Origin: Ruminococcus champanellensis 18P13 = JCM 17042
Lineage (GTDB): Bacteria > Bacillota > Clostridia > Oscillospirales > Ruminococcaceae
Length of the DNA: 64,000 nt
Assembly (NCBI RefSeq): GCF_000210095.1
Contig: NC_021039.1
Location: 2,039,477-2,103,476, forward strand
Direction: 5' to 3'
In this document: positions 1-7,845 of the stretch, in pieces
How the letters are laid out: each line of letters starts with the position of its first letter
Position numbering within the stretch: position 1 is the stretch's first letter
Position numbers and translations under genes: made by a program
Notes under the pieces: generated by a model
Database searches by the model: none
Seen by the model: the letters and a program-made list of their open reading frames with translations, nothing else
What the model was told of the DNA's origin: nothing

Positions 1-2
1 AC

Positions 3-98
3 GCATTACAGTGGGAGGATGACCTATATGTATTTGTTATCCTCGGAAACCTGGATGAGCAGGAATTGGTGAAAATTGCAGAAAGTTTTTATCACTAA
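3..98 (+). CDS. C-terminal end of a DUF4367-like protein (partial)
   Basis: An open frame enters from the left edge and ends at TAA 96-98, giving 31 residues that finish ELVKIAESFYH. The pattern of Trp, acidic residues, a hydrophobic strand, Gly-Asn-Leu and a terminal 'EL.KIAES' helix matches the end of DUF4367 domains, which occur in anti-sigma-factor-like membrane proteins of clostridia. Only the tail is visible, so the family call rests on this short motif and the N-terminal architecture is unknown. Confidence 0.55.
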   Translation, partial: ALQWEDDLYVFVILGNLDEQELVKIAESFYH

Positions 99-188
99 GT
101 GCATATTTTGCAGTTTTTTCTCCTTTTGAAACGTATTTATAATAGGCAGGTTGCCTGAGGTCTATTTTAGCAGAAAGGAGGGAAAACG

Positions 189-608
189 ATGAACAAGCAA
201 AAAAAGCTGGTTATTCTGCTGACACTGGTGCTTTGTATCTTTATCATGCCCTTACAGGCATTTGCGGCTACAGGCGGCAATCACATGGTTGCGCCCCAGT
301 GGGACAATACGTCTATGGTTACCATGTCATTGAGATGTTCGAACTATAATGCACACTGTGATGTTCAGGTTATTGGATACTCTGGTACAACAAAAATCAC
401 AGGCGCAGTCAAGCTGCAGCTGAGAATCGCAGGTATTTACTGCACGCAGAAAACCTGGAATGTCAGTGCCAGTGGGCAGTCCCTGGTGTTTGAAGAAGAT
501 CAGCCGCTTGCCATGAAGGGTATGTATCGGTTGGTTCTGGATGTGGATGTTACACGGAAGGGTACAACGGAGAATATCTGGCTCGATAAGGTTACCAGGT
601 ATAGTTAA
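189..608 (+). CDS. Small secreted protein with signal peptide, unknown function
   Basis: A 139-residue protein preceded by a strong ribosome site (AAAGGAGG) 8 nt before the ATG, and by a TATAAT at 138-143. Residues 1-27 form a clear Sec signal peptide (KQKK, a hydrophobic core, then cleavage near AFA-AT). The mature part is about 110 residues, probably beta-rich, with three cysteines, consistent with an exported small domain. It has no recognisable enzymatic motif. A strong hairpin follows about 55 bp after the stop. Function is unknown; the call of secretion is firm. Confidence 0.8.
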   Translation: MNKQKKLVILLTLVLCIFIMPLQAFAATGGNHMVAPQWDNTSMVTMSLRCSNYNAHCDVQVIGYSGTTKITGAVKLQLRIAGIYCTQKTWNVSASGQSLVFEEDQPLAMKGMYRLVLDVDVTRKGTTENIWLDKVTRYS

Positions 609-663
609 GGCGATCCCGCACAAAGCATGTCTGAGGGCTTGACCTTCAGACAGAATCACAGGA

Positions 664-697
664 AAAAGGCAGTATGCTTGTACGCATACTGCCTTTT
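664..697. terminator. Strong bidirectional hairpin terminator
   Basis: A 14-bp perfect stem (AAAAGGCAGTATGC at 664-677 with GCATACTGCCTTTT at 684-697) encloses a 6-nt loop. It carries T-rich flanks in both directions, so it can end the secreted-protein transcript on the plus strand and a minus-strand RNA arriving from the right. Confidence 0.8.
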
Positions 698-931
698 GAT
701 CTATATGAAGGCGAAGGCAATGCCCGGAATGGGATCACCTCCAGTGCGTCACCGCACTCCACACCTGGCGAATGGACGGCTGACGCTTGGACAGATCAGC
801 AGGAGGGAATGCCCATGCTGATGATTTCTGATTTTGTTCTTTTGCATCGTTCTGTTCCTTTCTGCTGATCCGCAGCGGTCTGCCTCTTTCTTTTGTTCAC
901 AGCTGTACGATGTGTCCCGTACTATCCTGTG
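664..931 (-). ncRNA. Candidate structured small RNA on the minus strand
   Basis: The 411-bp gap between the secreted protein and the histidine kinase has no convincing ORF. Read on the minus strand it has an extended -10 (TGC TATGAT, hexamer 937-942) with a weak -35 (960-965), a GC-rich core and the terminator at 664-697, giving about 265 nt. The core contains a hairpin AGTGCG-GTGA-CGCACT (742-757) capped by a GNRA tetraloop on this strand only, followed by GGAGGTGATCC (732-742), an 11-nt perfect Shine-Dalgarno sequence with no start codon at a usable distance. I could not match it to 6S, SRP, RNase P or tmRNA. The strand and the existence of the RNA are inference. Confidence 0.35.
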
Positions 932-1019
932 CTTTTATCATAGCATAGAATTTTGGAAAAGGGAAGGGGTTCTTTTTGCATATTTCTGTCTTGTACTGTC
1001 GAATACCCCGGCTTTGTGT

Positions 1020-2282
1020 CTATGGCTTCTGTTTTTTTAAAAAGCAGAGGTGAAAGCAGCATCCCCGGTCGGAATTTGGCTCTAGGATCAGCTCACCACC
1101 CTGATCCTCCGTGATCCGCTTGGCAATGGAAAGCCCGATGCCTGTGCTGGCTTCGCTGAGGGCGCTGCTGTGCCGGTTGAATCGCTCAAACAGCGCCGCC
1201 CGCTCTGCCGGACTGATACCGGAGCCGTTATCCCGGATGGTCAGCTGCACGGTCATCGGTGTTTCTTCTCCGGTGATCTCCACTCGTCCGCCCTTGGTAT
1301 GCTCCAGCGCATTCTTTACCAGATTGGTCAAGGCTTCGGACAGCCAGGCAGGATCGTGCCACAGCAGTATTTCCTTTGGCACATTGCAAAAAAGCTCCGT
1401 ATCCTGTTGGACGGCTGTTTGCCGGAACCGCATCCACACCGAGCGGCAGGTGTCTCCCACAGGCAACAGGCGCAGGTTATATTCCACCACGCCGGCTTCC
1501 AATCGTGCCAGCTTCAGCTGATTGCTGATGAGCCATTCCATATGACTGAGTTCCTTGAGATTGGTTTGCAAAAAGCCGGTTTTCTTGTTCAGAGGCATGT
1601 CCGGATGCTCCAGCAGTAGTTCCAGATTCAGCTTGATGACGGATAGGGGTGTTTTCATCTGATGGGAGATGTCCTGCATGCGCTGCCGCAGCTGTTCCTT
1701 TTCCCGCTGCATTATCTGTTTGAAGTGCATGCAGGCATCATAGAGCCGCTGCAGCTCCAGTCCACACACCAGGAGATCCCCGTCCGGGATGCGCTTGCTC
1801 ATCAAAGGTGCTTTCCCGGCGGATATGCCCCGGCAGGCAGCAGTCAATGTCTGCACCCCAAGCAGAATCCTGCTTTGTGCAAACATGGCAAGCATAAAAA
1901 GCAGCAGGGGCGCAGTCATGCCGTAAAGCAGCAGATCTGTAAGAAGCTGTTTCCGGATAATCTGATATGTCTGATTGGTCTTAGGAGACGTATCCGTGAT
2001 TCGCAACCCGTATGCGCCCAGCAGAGCTTCCCCTCGTGCCAGGTCTTCCGCTGTACGCTCTTCTAACATGGCAGAACGGATCTGTTCCCTGGCTTCCGGC
2101 ATGCTGCTTTCCAGCTTTCCGGCAATCTGTAATTGCTGCGCCTGTAACAGACGGGCACTTTGCCTAGCCTGCTTTTCGGCAAGCGCCCATCCACCCAATG
2201 CACACAGCAGCATGCAAAGCAGACTGGCCGCTGTGAAGCGGCGAACTGACCGGTTGGAAAACATATTCAAGATTCGATCCAT
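1020..2282 (-). CDS. Sensor histidine kinase (VanS/PhoR-like)
   Basis: A 420-residue membrane kinase. Two hydrophobic segments (about residues 14-35 and 112-135) flank an extracytoplasmic stretch of about 75 residues. The H-box DISHQMKTPLS places the phosphorylated histidine at His207; an N-box NLVKNALEH and glycine-rich ATP lid (DNGSGI, TGIGLSIAK) follow. It overlaps the 3' end of the response-regulator gene by 16 bp, so the two are co-transcribed and form a two-component pair. The signal is not evident; neighbours include zinc-uptake genes but those are on the other strand under a separate promoter. The family call is firm, the stimulus unknown. Confidence 0.93.
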   Translation of the reverse strand: MDRILNMFSNRSVRRFTAASLLCMLLCALGGWALAEKQARQSARLLQAQQLQIAGKLESSMPEAREQIRSAMLEERTAEDLARGEALLGAYGLRITDTSPKTNQTYQIIRKQLLTDLLLYGMTAPLLLFMLAMFAQSRILLGVQTLTAACRGISAGKAPLMSKRIPDGDLLVCGLELQRLYDACMHFKQIMQREKEQLRQRMQDISHQMKTPLSVIKLNLELLLEHPDMPLNKKTGFLQTNLKELSHMEWLISNQLKLARLEAGVVEYNLRLLPVGDTCRSVWMRFRQTAVQQDTELFCNVPKEILLWHDPAWLSEALTNLVKNALEHTKGGRVEITGEETPMTVQLTIRDNGSGISPAERAALFERFNRHSSALSEASTGIGLSIAKRITEDQGGELILEPNSDRGCCFHLCFLKKQKP

Positions 2283-2869
2283 TGATATCCGATTCCTCTC
2301 ACTGTTCGTATATGCTGTACTCCGTCTGCGTCCAGCTTTTCCCGCAGCCGCCGGATATGTACGGAAAGGGTATTGTCATCCACATATTCCCCGTGCTGAT
2401 CCCAAAGACAATTTAGAATCTGTTCCCGGGTCACCACTCTGCCGCTGTTGATTTGCAGGTACTGTACCAGCTTGCGTTCCGTGGCGGTGAGGGTATCCGG
2501 CAGCGGCGTATTGCCCTTGGAACGACGGATCTGCACCCGAATCCGGGCAATCAGCTCCCGGAGCCGGAAGGGCTTTGTAATGTAATCATCCGCCCCAAGC
2601 TCCAGCCCATGTACAATATCTGCCTCGTCATCACGGGCGGTAAGGAACACCACCGGGCAGTTCTCTTTTTGGCGGATCCTTTTGCAAAAATCATAGCCGC
2701 AGCCGTCCGGCAAGGATACATCCAGCAAAATCAGATCCACTCCCTGGCAGCTTTCCTCCGCTTGATCCAGGGTACGGGCATGCCGCACTGCGAACTGCTC
2801 CGCCTCCAGGGCGAAAATCAGGCTTTCCGCCATTGCTGTATCGTCCTCCACCAACAGGATTTGATCCAT
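2267..2869 (-). CDS. OmpR/PhoB-family response regulator
   Basis: A 200-residue regulator with a receiver domain (acidic pair ED at 8-9, phospho-acceptor Asp50 in LILLDVSLPDG, conserved Lys in YITKPF) and a C-terminal winged helix (RTVRGIGYQW). I start it at the ATG at 2869, giving MDQILLVEDD, because GAGAGG lies just upstream and the receiver begins there; the longer open frame to 2968 only adds unconserved sequence over the promoter. It is the first gene of the pair with the kinase at 1020-2282 and should act as its DNA-binding output. Confidence 0.93.
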   Translation of the reverse strand: MDQILLVEDDTAMAESLIFALEAEQFAVRHARTLDQAEESCQGVDLILLDVSLPDGCGYDFCKRIRQKENCPVVFLTARDDEADIVHGLELGADDYITKPFRLRELIARIRVQIRRSKGNTPLPDTLTATERKLVQYLQINSGRVVTREQILNCLWDQHGEYVDDNTLSVHIRRLREKLDADGVQHIRTVRGIGYQWIES

Positions 2870-2900
2870 ATCGACGCCTCTCTTCTGTTTCGTTTGTTTC

Positions 2901-2929
2901 ATTATATAATATTCAGAAAGATTTGTAAA
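2901..2929 (-). promoter_or_regulatory. SigA promoter for the two-component pair
   Basis: On the minus strand, TTTACA (2924-2929), a 17-bp spacer and a perfect TATAAT (2901-2906) lie about 30 bp before the response-regulator start. Confidence 0.75.
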
Positions 2930-2955
2930 GATGTCATGATTCGAGGGATTTCCTC

Positions 2956-2984
2956 TTGACAAAGCCACAGAAAGAGAGTAAAAT
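2956..2984 (+). promoter_or_regulatory. SigA promoter for the zinc-uptake operon
   Basis: TTGACA (2956-2961), a 17-bp spacer and TAAAAT (2979-2984) form a near-consensus promoter directly before the Fur-family gene; the Fur/Zur-type box abuts its -10 element. Confidence 0.8.
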
Positions 2985-2999
2985 TGAAAATGATTCTTA
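2985..2999 (+). promoter_or_regulatory. Fur/Zur-type operator
   Basis: TGAAAAT-G-ATTCTTA matches the 7-1-7 Fur-family consensus TGATAAT-N-ATTATCA at 11 of 14 positions. It lies immediately after the -10 box, over the expected transcription start, where a bound repressor would block initiation. It suggests that the regulator encoded next represses its own operon when metal is plentiful. Confidence 0.6.
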
Positions 3000-3021
3000 A
3001 TTTGATTTTGGAGGGATCCTT

Positions 3022-3450
3022 TTGGAACGGAATGCAGGCTATCATACCCGGCAAAAGGCTATGATCTATCAATATATTCTGGACAACCGACAGCGGCACA
3101 TCACCGCTACGGATATTGCCAGTTTTCTTGCGGCTGAGGGAACACCTGTGGGGATTGCCACCATTTATCGCTATCTGGACAAGCTGGTGGAGCAGGGGGA
3201 GATCCGGAAGTACATTATGGATGAAAAAAGCAGTGCCTGCTATCAGTATGTAGAGGAGCATGCGACCTGTCCGCTGCATTTTCACTTAAAATGTGTGCGA
3301 TGCGGAAAGCTGATCCACACGGATTGTAGCTACCTGCAGCAGATCGATCGACACATCCTGGAGCATCACGGCTTTCATGTGGATCATTCCAAAACCGTAT
3401 TTTATGGGGTGTGTCAGGAGTGCAGTCAGACAGAGGAGGATAAGAAGTGA
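3022..3450 (+). CDS. zur: Fur-family metal regulator, probably Zur
   Basis: A 142-residue Fur-family repressor: N-terminal winged helix (TATDIASFLAAEGTPVGIATIYRYLD is the typical recognition region) and a metal-binding dimerisation half with the HFHLKC..CGK segment and a C-terminal C..C pair (GVCQEC) for structural zinc. It starts at TTG 3022, 6 nt after GGAGGG. The next gene, a zinc-type solute-binding protein, overlaps its stop, so zinc is the likely effector rather than iron; the sequence alone does not exclude Fur or PerR. Confidence 0.85.
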   Translation: MERNAGYHTRQKAMIYQYILDNRQRHITATDIASFLAAEGTPVGIATIYRYLDKLVEQGEIRKYIMDEKSSACYQYVEEHATCPLHFHLKCVRCGKLIHTDCSYLQQIDRHILEHHGFHVDHSKTVFYGVCQECSQTEEDKK

Positions 3451-4412
3451 AAAAATGGATGCTATGGCTCATGACCCTTTGTCTTGGTATAAGCATGCTG
3501 AGCGGATGCACCTGGCCGGGAGAGCAGTCCGATGGCACTCTGCATGTAGTGACCACTGTTTTCCCCAGCTATGATTTTACCCGACAGATTGCCGGGGACT
3601 ATGCTCAAGTCACCATGCTGCTGACTCCCGGCGCAGAAAGCCATTCCTATGAGCCAACCCCGGCGGATGTGCTGCGGATCCAGCAGTGCGACCTGTTTGT
3701 GTATATCGGCGGAGAGTCCGAGGTCTGGGTGGAGGAGATCCTCCAGAGTCTGGAAGGGAAGAATATCCGGACCCTGCGGCTCTTTGATTGTGTTGCACCA
3801 TTGGAGGAGGAAGAGATCGAGGGGGCTGACCAAGGGCACGAACATGAACATGCCCATGAGGAAGAAACGGAATATGACGAGCATATCTGGACAGCACCCC
3901 AGAATGCCCTTGCCATGTCGAAGGCAATTGCGGATTCCCTGGAAGCTGCGGATCCGGCCCATGCAGATGCATACCGGCAGAAGCTGGAGGCATACAGCAA
4001 GGAGCTGACGGAACTGGATGCCGACTTTTCCAGAACGGTTTCAGAGGGAAAGCGGCGGGAAATCGTGTTTGGTGACCGGTTTCCGTTCCGGTATTTTGCC
4101 CACGCCTACGAACTGGAGTACTATGCGGCATTTTCCGGATGCAGCAGCGAAACGGAAGCCAGCCCTGCTACCATGTCCTTTCTGATCCGACAGGTCAAGG
4201 AGGACAGGATCCCTCTGGTGTTCTACACAGAGTCCTCTAACCATAAGATTGCTGATCGGCTTGCAGAAGCTACCGGTGCAAAGACTGCGCTGTTTCATTC
4301 CTGCAACAATGTAAGCAAGGAAGAATTGGAGTCCGGTGCAACCTATGTATCTTTGATGCGGCAGAATCTTGATACACTGGAACATGCGCTGAATGACGAG
4401 TTAGGAGCATAA
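3447..4412 (+). CDS. znuA: Zinc ABC transporter substrate-binding lipoprotein (ZnuA/AdcA-like)
   Basis: A 321-residue lipoprotein starting with GTG in a GTGA overlap with the regulator's stop, preceded by GGAGG. The lipobox LSGC places the lipidated Cys at residue 21. The mature protein is a cluster A-I metal-binding fold, with an early His in SHSYEP, a His/Glu-rich loop (GHEHEHAHEEE, about residues 129-139) diagnostic of zinc carriers, and a later His (DEHIW). It would capture zinc outside the membrane and deliver it to the permease encoded 2 bp downstream. Confidence 0.93.
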   Translation: MKKWMLWLMTLCLGISMLSGCTWPGEQSDGTLHVVTTVFPSYDFTRQIAGDYAQVTMLLTPGAESHSYEPTPADVLRIQQCDLFVYIGGESEVWVEEILQSLEGKNIRTLRLFDCVAPLEEEEIEGADQGHEHEHAHEEETEYDEHIWTAPQNALAMSKAIADSLEAADPAHADAYRQKLEAYSKELTELDADFSRTVSEGKRREIVFGDRFPFRYFAHAYELEYYAAFSGCSSETEASPATMSFLIRQVKEDRIPLVFYTESSNHKIADRLAEATGAKTALFHSCNNVSKEELESGATYVSLMRQNLDTLEHALNDELGA

Positions 4413-4414
4413 CC

Positions 4415-5254
4415 ATGAACGATTTTTACAGTATGCTGACACCGGAATTTCTCACGGTGATCCTGCTGCCAGCACTGATCGGCGGCATTGCAGTGACCCT
4501 TTGCTCCAGCCTGCTGGGGGTGAGTCTGGTACTCAAGCGGTATTCCATGATCGGGGACGGGCTGTCCCATGTGGGCTTTGGCGCCCTGTCCGTAGCAGCA
4601 GTCATGAATCTGGCACCTCTGAAGGTTGCGATTCCTGTGGTGATCCTGGCAGCGGTATTTCTTCTGCGGCTTTCGGAGCACTCCCAGCTGAAAGGGGATT
4701 CCGCCATTGCGATTTTCTCCACCTCCGCCCTTGCCATCGGCGTGCTGGTATCCTCCAAAGCCGGGCTGACCAATGACGTAAGCCACTATATGTTCGGCAG
4801 TATTCTTGCCATGAGCCGGGAGGATGTGCTGCTGAGCGTGGTGCTGTCTCTGCTGGTGATTGCCGCATACATGCTGCTGTATCACAAGATCTACGCCATT
4901 ACCTTTGACGAGGATTTTGCAAAAGCCACCGGCACCAATGTACGGTTTTACAATCTGCTGCTGGCGGTGCTGACCGCTGTTACTGTGGTGCTTGGCATGA
5001 TGATGATGGGGGCGCTGCTGATCTCCAGTCTGATTATTTTTCCTTCTGTTACCGCTATGCGAGTCTGCCGCAGCTTCCGGAGCGTGGTGATCTGTGCCGC
5101 TTTGGTATCGGTGGTCTGCTTCCTGTTCGGCTTTTTCCTGTCCCTGACCTTTGATACCGCACCGGGCGCAAGCGTTGTAGTGGCGAACCTGGTGGTATTC
5201 CTGCTCTTTACACTGATCGGCAGACTGCGCAGCGGCGGCAAAGCTACTGCTTGA
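4415..5254 (+). CDS. znuB: Zinc ABC transporter permease (ZnuB-like, ABC-3 family)
   Basis: A 279-residue polytopic membrane protein with about eight helices. LVLKRYSMIGDGLSHVGFG near residue 40 and the ATGTNVRFYN/GALLISSLIIFPS stretches are typical of ABC-3 metal permeases. It follows the binding lipoprotein by 2 bp with GGAG as ribosome site. The expected ATPase partner (ZnuC) is not between these genes or after them; the next genes are on the opposite strand. The transporter therefore needs an ATPase from elsewhere in the genome. Confidence 0.93.
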   Translation: MNDFYSMLTPEFLTVILLPALIGGIAVTLCSSLLGVSLVLKRYSMIGDGLSHVGFGALSVAAVMNLAPLKVAIPVVILAAVFLLRLSEHSQLKGDSAIAIFSTSALAIGVLVSSKAGLTNDVSHYMFGSILAMSREDVLLSVVLSLLVIAAYMLLYHKIYAITFDEDFAKATGTNVRFYNLLLAVLTAVTVVLGMMMMGALLISSLIIFPSVTAMRVCRSFRSVVICAALVSVVCFLFGFFLSLTFDTAPGASVVVANLVVFLLFTLIGRLRSGGKATA

Positions 5255-5387
5255 TCTGCTGTCTGCTGCCGTTCCAGATGCGGATCTGTTCCGTGTCGGG
5301 GACGGCAGTGCTTTGCGTTGGGGGCGTTTTGATGGGTCTGGGGGTATAGATCTTCATTGCAACCTCTTGTTCCTGCTTTTCATCCAT
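5244..5387 (-). CDS. Small 47-residue protein, unknown
   Basis: Below the usual ORF size cut-off: ATG at 5387 on the minus strand, TAG at 5244-5246. A good ribosome site (AAGGAG, 9 nt spacer) sits just after the stop of the ferritin-like gene at 5404-5835, so the two look like an operon. The product is hydrophilic and proline-rich (IYTPRPIKTPP) and ends IRIWNGSRQQIKQ; it has no signal peptide or membrane segment. Its last 11 bp overlap the znuB 3' end in antisense. Supported by the ribosome site and spacing only. Confidence 0.45.
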   Translation of the reverse strand: MDEKQEQEVAMKIYTPRPIKTPPTQSTAVPDTEQIRIWNGSRQQIKQ

Positions 5388-5403
5388 GGTTATGCACTCC
5401 TTT

Positions 5404-5835
5404 TTATAAAAATGGCTTCAGCTCATTGACAAATGCCTGTTCATGCTCCAGGATCTTCTGTCCCTGGATCTGTAACTGTGCAGGCACCTTTTCACTGTGG
5501 TTCAGATGCTGTACCAGCTGGATGATGCCCATCTGGCTGCCCTGCATCATCATCTTTGCCAGCTTTTCGTCTGTCACATGGCATGCTGTCTTCCACCGGA
5601 TCATCAGATCCATCCACAGTTTCAGCATGCAGCCCGGCTCAGTTGGCACATCATACAGTCCCTGGATCTGCTGGGTCAGTTGATCTTTCTGCTGCTGGTA
5701 ATATTGCAGCTGTCTGTAAAGTGTCAGCTTAAAATGTTCATTTTTCGCCTTGGAGAGGATCCCACGAATCGCATCGGCGCCCAGTGCCGCATTGTAATAA
5801 AAGGCATTGAGCAGGGAAAGCATTTGCTTTTTCAT
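5404..5835 (-). CDS. Ferritin-like / DUF2383-type helical protein
   Basis: A 143-residue all-helical protein beginning MKKQMLSLLNAFYYNAALG. The start at 5835 is chosen because it fits the helix-1 beginning, although ATG at 5847 is also possible. Four predicted helices, a central Met-rich MMMQGSQMGI segment and the ending EHEQAFVNELKPFL resemble ferritin-like PA2169/DUF2383-type proteins in clostridia. Classical di-iron ExxH motifs are not obvious, so metal binding is uncertain. It is followed by a 47-residue ORF on the same strand. Confidence 0.6.
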   Translation of the reverse strand: MKKQMLSLLNAFYYNAALGADAIRGILSKAKNEHFKLTLYRQLQYYQQQKDQLTQQIQGLYDVPTEPGCMLKLWMDLMIRWKTACHVTDEKLAKMMMQGSQMGIIQLVQHLNHSEKVPAQLQIQGQKILEHEQAFVNELKPFL

Positions 5836-5864
5836 AAAATTCCACATTCCTTCCGGTGTTGCCC

Positions 5865-5893
5865 TTGCTTTTTTGCTGTGCATTTGTTATACT
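5865..5893 (+). promoter_or_regulatory. SigA promoter for the 5954-7845 membrane genes
   Basis: TTGCTT (5865-5870), 17-bp spacer, TATACT (5888-5893), located about 60 bp before the membrane-protein start and within the divergent intergenic region. Confidence 0.65.
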
Positions 5894-5953
5894 AATAGTG
5901 TATCATGTTTTGCGCCGTTTAAACATGGCGTTTCAAAGATCGGAGTCGGTTTT

Positions 5954-6499
5954 ATGACCAATCAGAAAACCAGTTTATCCAAAGCCATGCTGCTGGGCAT
6001 CGGCAGTATGCTTTTGTCTGAAATTCTCTGCCTATTTGTGGCATTCAGCTGTGCCATGCTTGCAGTTTCCGTGCCTGCCGCCAAGTGGTTCAGTCTCCTT
6101 TGCACCACTGGAATCCATTTGGGACTGATGGCAGATTATGCTGTAAAAATCGCAAAGCGGGATCGGGTGGAGGAACGCCGCTTTCAGCAGCCCTATCGAC
6201 AAAGCCGTCCCTTCTGGATGGCTCTTGCATCCATTTCACCTTTGCTTTTGCTGTGGGTTCTGCTTCTTCTGTGCCGGATCGGCAGCTGGGGGGATTTCTT
6301 GCCGGCGTACCGGCTGCTCAATGCCCATTACTTTCAGCTTTTGAATTTGCTGACCGGATCCGGTACCCTGGCGGATGTGAGTCTGGGGCGTTTGTGCGTG
6401 ATTCCTCTGTGCTTTCTGGTGACGTTTTTATGCATTGTGGCAGCCTACTGGGTGGGCTATTCTGGAAAATCCACAACGGACATGCAGTACGAGAGCTGA
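5954..6499 (+). CDS. Polytopic membrane protein, unknown
   Basis: A 181-residue protein starting at ATG 5954 with GGAG 9 nt upstream; the open frame extends further left but that part covers the promoter. It has four likely transmembrane helices in two pairs: roughly residues 12-35, 40-58, 82-102 and 137-160, separated by a basic loop (KIAKRDRVEERR). No family motif was recognised. It lies 26 bp before the AI-2E family transporter and probably shares its transcript. Confidence 0.75.
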   Translation: MTNQKTSLSKAMLLGIGSMLLSEILCLFVAFSCAMLAVSVPAAKWFSLLCTTGIHLGLMADYAVKIAKRDRVEERRFQQPYRQSRPFWMALASISPLLLLWVLLLLCRIGSWGDFLPAYRLLNAHYFQLLNLLTGSGTLADVSLGRLCVIPLCFLVTFLCIVAAYWVGYSGKSTTDMQYES

Positions 6500-6525
6500 T
6501 TGCTCAAAAAGATTGGAGAAGGCTT

Positions 6526-7845
6526 ATGAAATTCCGGTTTAATTCTCATTATAATACCATTGCTGCCTATGTGGTACTGGTGTTTGCGGTCTGTCTGGCA
6601 CTGGTGGCGGTGGTGTTTCGCTTCAGCACGCTGATGGAATATGTACACCGTCTGTTCAAGGTGATTGCGCCCATTACCTGGGGCATTGTGATCGCCTATC
6701 TGAGCACGCCGTTGCTGACCTTTTTTGAAAAATATCTGAAGAAGTGGATCAACCGGAAAAAGGAACATAATAAGCTGATCCGTGTGATTTCCATCTTCCT
6801 GTGTATGTCCATTCTGATCCTGTCCATCGTGGGCATCGTGTACGCTGTAATCCCGGAGATCATCAGCAGTATGAAAAACATCTTTACTTTGCTGCCGGAT
6901 TATCTGAACAACCTACAGCAGTATCTGACCAATCGGTTCAATTCCTTCATTCAGGATAATCCAGAGCTGGGGGAGAAGCTGACCAACAGCTTCTCCAGTA
7001 TGCAGGATATGCTGTTGGGACTGGCGGATGAATACAGTCCCAAGCTGGACAGTCTGCTGGACAAGGACGGCGTGGTGGCAAATGTAACCAGCAGTGCCTA
7101 TGCATTTCTCATTACGCTGAAGGATTTTTGCCTGGGTCTGTTTGTTTCGGTGTATCTGCTGTACAGCAAGGAATTGTTCCTGGCGCAGATCAAAAAAGTG
7201 GTGCATGCGCTCTTTTCCAAGCGGCACTGTGAGTTCATTTTCCGCATCGCTTCCCGCACCAATTATACCTTCATGCATTTCTTCTCCGGTAAGGCAGTGG
7301 ATTCCCTGATTATCGGCATGCTGTGCTTCATCATTCTCACCATCATGAAAATGCCTTATGTGCTGTTGATCTCCATTCTCGTAGGCGTTACCAATATGCT
7401 GCCCTTTTTCGGCCCCATTATCGGAGCCGTGCCCAGTGGTCTGCTGATCCTGCTGTCCGAGCCGGATCGAACGCTGGCGTTTGTAATTTTCATCATTCTG
7501 CTGCAACAGTTTGACGGTAACATTCTCGGTCCAAAGATCCTGGGCAATTCTCTGGGCTTGTCACCCTTCTGGATTATGTTTGCAATTTTCCTGGGCGGCG
7601 GCATGTTCAATTTCCTGGGGATGGTGGCATTTGTACCGCTGTTCGCCGTACTGTATGCCTTCTTCCGGGACAGCGTGAACCAGCGGCTTTCCAAAAAGCA
7701 CCTACCTGTAGGCAGTGAAGCGTATATGTCTCCCGGCATGATCACTCGGGAAAATCCAAAGCCGGTGCCAGCTGAAAAGCCTGCGGATACTAAAAAACAA
7801 ACGGAGGACAAACCACATGATACAACAGATTCAAAAGGAAATTGA
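6526..7845 (+). CDS. AI-2E family transporter (PerM/TqsA-like)
   Basis: A 439-residue polytopic protein of the AI-2E/PerM superfamily, with about eight helices. Helices 1-3 are followed by a long extracytoplasmic amphipathic region (about residues 110-190) and the conserved C-terminal part: MLPFFGPIIGAVPSGLL, QQFDGNILGPKILGNSLGL and FWIMFAIFLGGGMF. ATG 6526 follows GGAGAAGG. Members export signals, act as Na+/H+ antiporters or have unknown substrates, so the cargo cannot be assigned. The tail (about 45 residues, Lys/Pro/Thr-rich) is hydrophilic; its last 29 bp overlap nadA. Confidence 0.9.
   Translation: MKFRFNSHYNTIAAYVVLVFAVCLALVAVVFRFSTLMEYVHRLFKVIAPITWGIVIAYLSTPLLTFFEKYLKKWINRKKEHNKLIRVISIFLCMSILILSIVGIVYAVIPEIISSMKNIFTLLPDYLNNLQQYLTNRFNSFIQDNPELGEKLTNSFSSMQDMLLGLADEYSPKLDSLLDKDGVVANVTSSAYAFLITLKDFCLGLFVSVYLLYSKELFLAQIKKVVHALFSKRHCEFIFRIASRTNYTFMHFFSGKAVDSLIIGMLCFIILTIMKMPYVLLISILVGVTNMLPFFGPIIGAVPSGLLILLSEPDRTLAFVIFIILLQQFDGNILGPKILGNSLGLSPFWIMFAIFLGGGMFNFLGMVAFVPLFAVLYAFFRDSVNQRLSKKHLPVGSEAYMSPGMITRENPKPVPAEKPADTKKQTEDKPHDTTDSKGN

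Noticed and set aside
731..742. Match to the 3' end of 16S rRNA on the plus strand (GGATCACCTCC)
   Set aside because: No other rRNA sequence surrounds it; it is better read as a Shine-Dalgarno-like element on the minus strand.
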